DNA of 25,568 bases, taken from positions 1 through 25,568 of the forward strand of contig JAHBMJ010001839.1 in the NCBI GenBank assembly GCA_018398765.1. Direction: 5' to 3'. The notes beneath the pieces are model-generated. The model saw only the letters and a program-made list of their open reading frames with translations, was not told the DNA's origin and ran no database searches. This DNA is from Chromera velia (Eukaryota > Sar > Chromeraceae). Within the stretch, counting starts at the first letter, position 1, and every line of letters starts with the position of its first letter. Positions 1-10,840 of the stretch are shown here, piece after piece. A program made the position numbers and the translations under genes.

Positions 1-27
1 CGTGTCCTTTTGGGGTGACCTGCAATG
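1..27 (+). CDS. Exon 3' end, probably the tail of an EGF-like domain
   Basis: Read from base 3 this gives Cys-Pro-Phe-Gly-Val-Thr-Cys-Asn plus one base, then a strong donor GTGAGT at 28. The single leftover base matches the phase 1 acceptor at 724, where it completes an Asp codon. The Gly-Val-Thr-Cys ending is like the last residues of the EGF domains downstream. Only eight codons are in the window, so the domain call is tentative. Confidence 0.5.
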
Positions 28-2473
28 GTGAGTGATCGAGATAGATAGACAGATAGATAGATAGATGGATCAACGGTTTCGAAACGCGACCCTCATTCAT
101 TTCAATCACATCGAACGGGCGAAGGAAGGAACGTCTGTGCATACATGACAGACCTGTTCGATCCTTCGCTCGGCGTCTCTGGGAGATATAGCGAGGGGAA
201 AAGTTTGAGGGAAGAAACGTCTCCTCTGAAAATCCGCTTCTTTCTGCTTTCTCACGAACGCTTCTCCTGCCTGTTGTCTTTACTTACTTCGTCTGTTTTG
301 GGGAGAAGGACTTTTCTTTAACGCTTCCCCCTGCCGGGCTTGATCTGAGAAGGTGCTGCGTGTTTTCGTCAATCCGACTGTACAAAGATTGAGTGGAAAG
401 CATCTGCACGTACATTCTCTCCTGTTTCGTCCCTTGTCGTCCCTCATCCTCCTCTCTCTGCCTGCCTGCAAGCCCCTTTTTTTGCCAGAGTGCTGGATCT
501 TCCGTTTCGAATATGTCGTCGTTCTCTTCTCAATGGAGCCCGCCGTTGCTTACCAGACAGTCGACCTGTCTGTGTCTCTGCCGCCCTACGACCATCCTTC
601 CGTTCAGGCCTTTCCTCATGCATGAAAGTCATGACCACCTTTTTCCACCTTTCTGTCTCCCTGTGTGGCCCTCTCGATCTATTAATTAGTTTTTGCGTGC
701 ATTCACATGATCTGTTTGTGCAGACGTCAACGAGTGCAGTCTGAACACCCACAACTGCAACGCGAACGCCACATGCAACAACACCGCTGAAAGCTTTGAG
801 TGCTCCTGCAACGATGGATGGACAGGAGATGGTCTCAGCTGCACAAGTGAGTGAGTCGACAGATCACATTGATTGGGGAAAATGCAACTGCTAGTGTCAT
901 GCACGAACTTTGTCCAACTGCATAGATTCAGTACCAGATGGTCCAAAGCAAAAAGCAAGACACACTGTTCCACGATCCCATAACGGACAGTGTAAGTAGA
1001 CCTTCAGAATTGCACTGTGAGGTACCAGCATTGTAGCACAATAGAACCCATTCAATCCATGATTTCTCCACGCTTGATCTTGATGTTCCACCCGAAATCC
1101 TCAGCTCTTTTCCCTCCTTCCCCTCCCCTCTGCTCATCTCTTTCCATGCACTCCCTTCATGGGTATATGCCATTTACCACACACTCTCTCCCTCTTTCTA
1201 CGCAGACGAAAACGAGTGCACGCTGCCAAGTCACAACTGCCAGGCCAACGCGACTTGTTCGGACATCGTCGGCAGCTTCCTGTGTGCCTGCAACGAAGGT
1301 TTCTCTGGAGACGGCGTTGCATCCTGCAACAGTAAGCCGCTGCAAGGCATGCATAATGGCCTGTTTGTGGGTCAGAAGGTGTGAAGCTTTACGTGCTTCT
1401 TTGGTCCTTGTTTCGTGGTTACGCAGCCTGTCTTGCAAGGCCCCCTTGCTGGCTTCAGACTTTGACAGTAATGTCCCCTCTCTCCCTGTTTCCGACTGCA
1501 TTTTTTCCCACTGCATGACCTCTCTCCTTCTTTCTGTCCTATGCAGCAGTGATTGATTCCCTTACCATCGGATGGTGAAAGATTGCCCTGCTTCTGTACG
1601 GCAGGCCTAACATAAGCTATCTATAACCTCCTGCCTTATTCGTTTCGTGCTATCTACGCAGACGAGGACGAGTGCTCTCTGAACACCCATGACTGCAACC
1701 AGAACGCCACATGTGCCGACAACATCGGGAGCTTCGAGTGTACCTGCAACGACGGGTGGACGGGAGACGGCCTCAGCTGCTCGAGTCAGTAGTGAAGTGG
1801 ATAGAATGCGCAGGTCCCTTCAGTCTCGAATTCGAACTTGTTTCTCCCTGCTGGTTCCCTTCCAACGGGCGGGATCGTTCATTGGTCTCATCCGTTCCCG
1901 CAATGGATCTGCCCAACTATTTGTTTTAAAAATTACGGAGTTTCCTTCTTTTCCATTTGAGGCATGTGTTTTCTGGGCCCGGTGAAGTCTTTTGAGCTTC
2001 TTTCCTTCCTCTCACAACTGCTCGTGTGGTGAAAAGTTTGATCTACGTCCTTCTATCTGCCCGTCTGTCCCTCTGTCCGTTTGTCTGTCTCTGTGGGGAT
2101 GTTGGGATGGACTCCTGGAGAATTCGGCGAAGAATGTGATTCTTGTGGTACTAATTCTCTCTGCAAAATCCATTTTTTTCTCTCTCTCTCTTCCCCTCTG
2201 CGTGTTGTGTGTGTGTGCAGATGCCGATGAGTGTAGTCTGAACACGCATGACTGCGACGGCAGCGCGACCTGTTCCGACACCATCGGGAGTTTCGAGTGC
2301 GCGTGCAACATCGGGCACAGCGGATCTGGGGTCTCGTGTACAGGTAGGTAGGGGAGGTAGGGTAGGGGAGGCAGGCAGTGAGTCGGTCAGGCAGGGAGGC
2401 AGACAGATAGAGAGCAAAGGCTTCCCCACAGAATATCTTGTCTTGAACCGCATATATACCGCATATATACCGC

Positions 2474-2527
<54 letters not shown>

Positions 2528-5500
2528 CTCGTCCTCCTCGTGTCTCTGCTTTTGAGCCGAAAGAGTGCTTCCAGAACCGGAGCCATCCAATCGCTCGATG
2601 GGGCACGAACGGTTTAAAGGAAAAATGAGTTGACGTGCGTTTTTTTGATTGCATTTGTGCATCCGAGCATTCCGTCTCGTCGTGCAGCCGCTTCTTGCAA
2701 TGAGGCCACGGACAGTCAGCCCAACAACCTGACCGAGCACGTGAACCGGACAGACGGAGGGGGGCAGGTGGGACAGACAGGTGCCACCGCCACGTTCACC
2801 TACTCGTGCCCGTTCGGGTACTCTATGGTCGGGAGTGCGAGTGTTGTCTTCACCTGCGTCGGGACAGGAGTCGGTACTGCGGCATGGCATGGGACTCCCC
2901 CAACATGTGGTGGTTAGTCATATCATCGGGTGCCCGTTCTTCTCTCCTTTCTGCCTTCTTCCATCGCTTCCTTCCTTCTTTCATTCTTTCCTTCTTCTCC
3001 TTTGGCTGCATGTTTCTTTGTTCGAGAAGTCTGCGCGTTTGGTGTGTGGATTTAGAGAGCCCACAGAAGCTGGAAGGCGCTTATCGTCGCCCTCTACAAG
3101 AAGGATCTTTTCAATCTTTTCTTTGAAGGCACGAAAGGGAACTGGACACAGAAAGGAAAATCATTTGAATTGATCGTCCCAAAAAAGAAAGCTGGAAAGG
3201 CAGACAGAAGGATCAATTCAGACGTCTTTGCGATGTTCATCCATTCATCGGTCAAAACGATTTCGGTCCTCGCTGCCCGTCACCACCTCTGGGCTCTCCC
3301 TGTGCAGACGTAGATGAATGCCTAACGAACGTGCACAACTGCTTTGGAGACGGAGCTGCGTGCACAAACACACAGTCGAGCTTCACCTGCACGTGCAACG
3401 AAGGCTACCAAGGAGACGGCGTGACTGTCTGCGCACGTGAGTTTCTAAAGGGTTCTCTTGCTCTTTCTTTCGTCTGTTTTGAGGTGACGGCCTCGACATG
3501 CTAGGAGGTGTTGGTTTTCTCTCTTCTTTGCGTCCCCGAATGCAAATTTGTTCGAATAGCTTCTGTCTCTACTGGTGAAATTTCTACGTGAATGGTGGAT
3601 TGGCCTAGGGATTTGCTCTTTTTAAGCATCACAAAAGGGTCAACTGATGAATCGCTTCTTCATTGCATGCATTTCTCGCCTGTGCCTGTGTTTGTGTCTC
3701 ATCCTTGCAGTCACCGGCGGCCCAGTGGTCAGTCAGTCTGGTCTGTGAAGCTTTCAATGTCCCCCTTCCTATCTTCTCTCCTCCTTGCCCGAGAGCCCCG
3801 AGCTTGCCTTTGTCTTCTTTGAAGAGTTCCTTGCAGTTGGTTGGCCTTTGTGGTCTGAGTTTAGTCCAGCTTTTCTGGTTGTGCATGCCGAATGCATGGC
3901 AGATGTAAAGGTGATGGATGACAAGAGATCAATGCACCTCCGTCACGTAAATTTCCTCCCTGCCTCAATCTCTCCTGGACGTTGTTCGCTTTCTCTTGAA
4001 TGTGATCTTCTGCCATCAGTTGCAATCAGGCTGAATGCACTGGCAGACTTTGACCTCCTCGGACTCCTCCATACCCCCTGACCCTCCTGCAGGTCTCCGA
4101 GATCTGCGCACCTGACGGCTCGACATCTGCAGCGAATGTGACGGCAGGATACGATAGGGAAGTCGCGAAGATTCAGCAGTGGCAGACAGAGAACGCGAAC
4201 AGGGCTGGAGCAGCTGACTTGGTCGGTCGGTTGGTGGGCCGATAGAATTGAGATAGGGTCCTGAAATTGCTTATGCTTGCTCCTCTTTCATCAAGTCCAT
4301 GATGTAACGGCAGAAAGAATTCAGCTGCTGTTTTGTCTAGCAGTTTTCTGGAGAGACTACTTTCTTTTCAGGTGCTTCTTGTATCCCGAGGTACAGACGG
4401 ACAGATGTGTCTGTCTCTCTTTGCGCATGCTGGTTGTCTGTCGCTGTTGAGCAACCAGTGCTTAGAGAGATGCGATGAGATGAGGTCTCTTCTACCTTCC
4501 TGCCTTGCCTTGCTTTCCTGCCTCACCAAATTCACCACCTGGCAAGATACCGTCATGCAGATATCCTTCTGCAATCCGTATTCCATTCAATTCTCTGCCT
4601 GCCTGCCTTCCCCCTTGATGCAGGGAGCGGAAGCTCTGGAAACTCTGGATGGTAAACTGAAGGTCTGCCTCGACAACGCACCCCCAGAGGCAAAGGAATC
4701 CATCGCAGTCGAGGCAGCAACCTCAAGCGTCGAGACAGTCTCCAACCTTCTGGTATGTGGGTCTCTCTCCCTCTCCCTTGCTCTCTCCCTGTGTCTGTGT
4801 GCGGGTGTGCGTGTGTCTGTCTCTGTGCCTGTGCCTGTGTCTTTACCGCGTGTGTTGGTGCATGAGTCGGTGCTTCTCTCTATGTTGATTCCATTGAATG
4901 GCTTTACAGCTGTTCTGTCAAGTAATTGCTCTTTTGCCTGACCGTTTTAGATTCTTGGAAGCCTTCCAATTTCAATGCAGATGTTTCCTCCGCTTTTCCT
5001 TCGACCCTCCACATCTCTGCTGGTCTTCCTCCCCCTCTTCTACCGTACCTGCCCCTCATTCGACGCCGTCGATGCATTCTCTTTCTCCTTGTCTCCCTTC
5101 TCCTTGTCTCTCTTTCTCACACTGTGTGTGTCTGTGTGTGTATGTCCATGCATGCAGGCCTCGATGGACTCTGAGTTGGGGGGCTCAACAGCGTCGGGCG
5201 GGAGGGGTGGAGGCGGTGGAGACGCGGGAAGTTCCGGAGGGGGCGGCGGTTCCTCGACAGCAACTGCGAGCCTTGGAGCGGGCATGACAGTCGTGAGTGC
5301 CCCCCCAGTTACGGAGGCATCAAATGAGGAGAAGACCAAGGCAACCGACACAGCCATCAAACTTCTCACTGCAGTGGACAACGTCGGTGAGTTTGGAGTC
5401 GGTCCATCTTCTTGATTCATGCTCTTCCTTCCTCTCTTCTTCCTTCCTGCACGCATGTGTCGCTACAGGTAGAAAGTAGGCCGAAGAAGAGGCTCGATCG

Positions 5501-8500
5501 AATTCGCTCCCTTAATTTCTCTCTCTCTGCAGCTGACAACCTCGCGGCTGCAGTTCCTGTCGGGAAGGTGACCATCCTCAAGACCCCAACGTTGAGCATT
5601 GCTGTCAAGAGCTCCCCTCCTGACGCCACTGAATTGGCCACCAAATCTGAAACAGCAGAACTCCAAGTGCAGTTGGCAGAGGCACCACGTCAGTCTGTCA
5701 GTCAGTGCAAAGAAGAAGGAGACTGCAGAAATCAATGTGCTTCTTGCACTGATTGATCTTTGCTGCCTGTTTTGTCTTTGTGTATACGACCCCGCATCTC
5801 AGTGAATACCAAAAGCCATAGAAAAGCTCGACATCCTTTCGTCAACAACAGACAAGCCTCTATCTCTATGTAAAGAAAACAAGGCTATTTTCTCATACCT
5901 GAGTGCGATGATCTTCGATTCTCTTTCCTTTTTTCCCTCTGTCCTCTCTTGACCTCCCCTGCAGCTGCGAGGGACCCAGCGGAGTCCTACACGGGAGCGT
6001 GGAGAACGATTCGAATCTCCCTGCCGTCCAGTGCGAAGTCTGCGTCCTCGCAGGAGCCCAAGTCACTGACCCTCATGGAGTCCGTCGTCTCCCCTTCCCC
6101 CTTTGCGGGGAGTCGGACCAGAGAGGGCGGGTTCATCATGCAGGGACTCACTCCCTTCGTTCGGATGGCAGCAAGACAGGGGGGGCAGGTCATAGGGGCG
6201 GGGCGGGTCCCCACCATGTCTGCCTCCTCCTCCGCCCGTGCAGGCGGCTCCAGATCGAGTCGCCGCCTCAGAGAGGATGAGGAGACACTGCCGTCCGACG
6301 AGAGAGAGGAACCGGTGAAAGAGGCGGAAGAGAGGCAAACATCTGGGGAGAAAAGTGAGGAAGAAAGAGAGAGACGGCTGCAACAGACGACAAGTACGGG
6401 TGGAGGCAACATTGCGACAGTCGTTTTGTCTTCCCCTCAACAAGCGCTCCTCTTAGAGCAGAGAGAGCTGATCGAGGCCGACTGGGAGGCCTACAACTTA
6501 GGTCGCAAGGGAGGGACTTGGGAGGTGGAGTGCACTCAGCTGGACGTCCAAAATGAACAGTGGACAAACACTGGTAGGTAGGTGCGTGGGTGGGTGGGTA
6601 CCTGGAAGCGTCGAGGGAGAGAGGGTGTCCTGTGCTTTGAGTGGACTGGCGACAGACTTTTTTGAGTGTATGGCTTTTCTCTTCTCTCTCGTCGGAAATT
6701 CTCCTTTGAGGTTGCTCTGTTTTGAAAAAGTTCCGACAATCTTTGTGGTTTTTTCTTCTTTCTCACGCTCTCGCTTTGCGTCGGTGAATGAGTGCGTGAG
6801 GGCATTCGTGAGGCGTAAGAAGAACGAAGTAGAAGGACGATAAAAAAAAATTGTTGTCCATCGGTGGGTGCAGGATGTGAAACGACGGGAGCGGAGAACG
6901 GACTGATGACAGCAGAGGAGGTTGTGTGCACTTGTGAGATCAGAGCGATGGAGGCAGTCTTTGTGATCGGACAGAGGGTCGGTTTGTCTCGCGTCGCCTG
7001 ACGTGTCTGGTCTGCCTTGATTATTTGGTCCGGTCGGAGGTTGAGGTCACATGCAGGGGTGGGAAGGAGGAAGAATATGTGCATCTCACAGGGGACTGAA
7101 TTGGAATGATTGCATTTGTTTGTGGAGGGATGTAAGCACTCTTCTTCGGATGGTTGGAAGCTTGCGCGTTCTTTTTATAGAGACACCATGCTGTCGTGGT
7201 TGGATCGGCTGTGGAAATATGCTGCAGAATTTTCAGCTATGGGATGCACATCGTTGTATTGAGCTGCTACCATTCCTTACTTCCCTGTCTCCTCTGCATG
7301 TCCGTGTCTACTTTCCGTCTTGCAGTACGTGGAGCCGCCAGTGCTGACCCCTCTTGCTGGGCAGGCGAGGGAGGCAGTGTTGGAACAACTTCCCGAGGTT
7401 GGATTCTACTTCCTTCTGCAGACGGTGCGTTCGTTCATCCGAGTGGGGGGGTGAGAGGGGAGTCGGGGGGGAAATGAGGGAGTTGGTACGGCGTCTTCTC
7501 CCCGTTTCTCTTTTTTGTCGGTCTTTCTTGCGGTGCGAGCAAGCGGCCACGGACTGCATGATGGTCGATTGTTGATGAGGAGATCGATCGTGAATCGCAT
7601 TGGATAGGTGCAGAGAAGGAGCAAAGCTAAGGGGCCCATAGGGACGCGAACAAAGGGACACACCGAGATGCAAAATGCGTGTAGGAATGGATACAAACAA
7701 ACTTGTTGACAGGTGAACTGACAAGCAGAAAGGTGGAGCTTTCAACGAACCTACTTCCATCTGAAAGTACATTCGATTTTCTCTGTCTGGATTGATTTTG
7801 CAGGTCGCTGTTGCCTCCGTGTTCATCTTCGGGACCCTCGCTGCCCTCATCATAACGTCAGCTTCCCAGCTAGCCAGCTTGTTTGTTGTTTGTTTTCTTG
7901 CTGTGATAGATGGGCCAACTGTGCTTTGCTGGTATATCAAGGAAGGGTTGTGGCAGTGCTTGCAAAGCCGCTTCCCCTCAGTCCACTCACTCTGCACATC
8001 GGTGTATCTTTTTTCTCTCTCGCTCGCTCTCTCTTCGTTCTCCTGTCAGTGTTGTGTAGTCAATCAAGACATTTGAACACCAACCGCACCACTCTCGCCC
8101 TCACCCTCCGTATGTTCTCTCAACCGGTCGCTCAGGGAGTCAAGCATGCAAGGAGAAAGTTTGCAAGGGTCTAATTGCCTTCTCCTTTACTCTCCACATC
8201 CCACCTGTCTGTTTGTGTCCAGTGGTCGGAGCTCCGAGCAGAAGCTCCTCCCCGCCCTTCCGGAGGTCCCTCCCGCCTTCTCTCTGTGCGACTGCCGGAG
8301 GAGACCCAGAAGCGCAACGCCTCTCAAGGACATTCAACAGGGAAGCCGAGCGGACGTCAACGCAGAGGGTGCAAGCAAGCGCTCCCAGAAGTACCGAAGG
8401 AGAACCACAGCACGCGGAGAGAGCACACAACAAGAGGACGACATGAAGGCACACGAGGAAGACGTAGCAGCGATGAGAGCCCTCTTCGGATCAGAAGCAC

Positions 8501-10704
8501 ACGCGGCCAGAATCCGAAAGTGAGTAAGTCAAGTCATTCATGCCTTAAACGTCTTTGGAGCTGCAAGAGCGACTTCTGTCAGACAGCCGGAGACTGACGC
8601 CTCATCCTTCCTCTCATTCTCTTTGACCCGTCAAACGCCTTGTATGTCTCAGAGTTTCTTTCAGACATCCTGCTTGTGACTTCATTTAACTCGATCCACT
8701 CTGCGATACGTGGTCTGCACATGTAACGGCGTCTCATTCGTCGCAGGGATCTCCTTCCATACACCCTTAAACCAATTCGAAAAGTCCACCTCTCTCTCAA
8801 CCATGGACTTGTTGTGTCCGCCTCCCTGCGAGAAAGAAAAGAGAGAATTGCTTCCTTACTTTCTCGAATGCTTGCTTGCTTGCAGGTATCTGAACCCTCG
8901 TCGCATCATCGCATACCACATGACCCAGGGAGTCTCTTTCGATCACAACGGAGCAGTGGAGAGGCCCGCTTCAGGGGATCCGAAGAAGAGGGGAAGAAAG
9001 GGTTGCTGCTCCACGTATGCGCTCTGCCGTTGTTTCGCTCGGCTGTGCCGTCGTGAGATGACGTTGGGGGGGTGCGACGCTTCTGTCATGCGGGTGGCGA
9101 GGAGGGTGCAGAGGATTCGAGAACGAGAAGCCGTGAGAGAATATAACGCAGGGAGTGATGAGAAACAGAAGGAACGGCAAGAGGCGATGTGGCAGTCGAT
9201 GGTTGTGGAGATGAAGGGGCGGCAGTATGAGCTCGGTCTTCCATTTGACTTTGAATCAATTAGGCAGAGGCTGCTGGCAGCTCTGAGGTCCGAACGGTCG
9301 AAGAAGGCAAATCAAGTGAGAAGCATTGGGGGAAAACGAAAGAGCCTCAAAAAGCAGCTGAGCGATAGCGATCTCTCCTCAGATTCAGACACCAGTCGTT
9401 CGAATTCCGACACAGGAGAGACGGGTATGGAGACGAATGAGCGCACCTCTATGGAGGAGGTGGACGAGGACCGCATCGTTGAGCACGCACAGCACATCAT
9501 GACCCAACTCAGCCACTTCCTCTCCAACCGACGTGGATCGAATGCTGACAGCGACGCGAGTAGCGGTTTCGACAGAGAGTTGGAGGAAGGCCTCGTTGCA
9601 TTGAAGCAATGGTCGAAACAGCTTGTCCGTGAATCAAGAGCAGACTTCCGCTCCTCTGTCAGGAGAGGAGATGACCAGGAGTCCATTTCTTTGTCTTCTT
9701 CCTCCGCTTCAGAGTCCCCGACGATCAGAGGATCCCGCACTGCGGGCAGAGGGGAGGGGGGAGAGATTGCCTTGACTGTCCTTGCCAGCAAGCAGAGTTG
9801 GGGGGGGCTGTTCGGACCCCGAGTAGCTGAACACGAGGAGGCCGACTCCCCTTCTGGAGACCGGACGGGGGGGGAAAGGAAAATGAGCACTGCAGAGGAG
9901 ACAGCCCGCCGATCCGAGGAAGGCATCAGCCGACCCACTCGCTACGGGACGTTTACAGGCGTTCTCGCTTCCCCTTCCGCTTCCCTTTCCGCTGCACCTG
10001 TGAGAGACAGCATCAAAGAAGAGGATGAAGAAGAGGAAGAGGGGGAGGAGGAGGAGAGGGAGGAGGAGGAGGAGAGGGGTGAAGAGGAGGAAGCAGAGAT
10101 CGAGTCCGCAGAAGAAGTGGAAGAGGACGAAGACCTTGACAGCATTGCGAGTGCAAGTGAGCAGGAGGACGAGGAGGAGTTGATAGAGGAGGAGCCTGTC
10201 CAGACAGAACCACCGGCGCTGACAGAAGGGAAGGATCAACAGCAGCAGCAGCAGAAACACAACAAGACGAAAGAAGAAGTCGCTGAATGCCCTGAGACCC
10301 TCGCCACGGGAGTCGAAGAAGAGGAGCAAATCGAGGAGGCGGCTGTAGAAGTTGATTTGGGGGAAGAGAAGGAAATCGAGAAAAGCAAGCCTGTCGCCTT
10401 AATCGTTCAGGAAGTGGAAGGAGAGGAGGCAGTACCGCCTCTTGATTCCTCTAATCCTCACAAGGACAAAGTAGCAGGCGAAGGAGGAAACAGAAAATCT
10501 GTGAGTGAGGAGAGGAAAAAGAAGGTAGGAGAGACGGTTGTGGGAGTTCTACAGGATTTGGCAAAGGCGGGAATGGAGATCCGAATGAGAAAGTGGAGGG
10601 CACCCATGGGCATCATCTGTCCCTCCAACGCTTCTCGAGAAGGAACACTTCCTCTCCGGTTGGTTTTCGTTTCGTCCTTTCACTCGCCCACCGCTTTCCT
10701 TCCG

Positions 10705-10736
<32 letters not shown>

Positions 10737-10772
10737 TTTTTCTTTCTTTCTTTCTTTCTTTCTTTCTTTTTT

Positions 10773-10804
<32 letters not shown>

Positions 10805-10808
10805 TTTT

Positions 10809-10840
<32 letters not shown>

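Noticed and set aside
8747-8885. An upstream extension of the exon at 8886 (open frame from 8710)
   Set aside because: The acceptor at 8885 gives the phase needed by the preceding exon; the extension has no matching phase partner.
9312-9938. A 208-codon minus-strand frame
   Set aside because: It is the antisense shadow of the Ser/Glu-rich exon 8886-10592.
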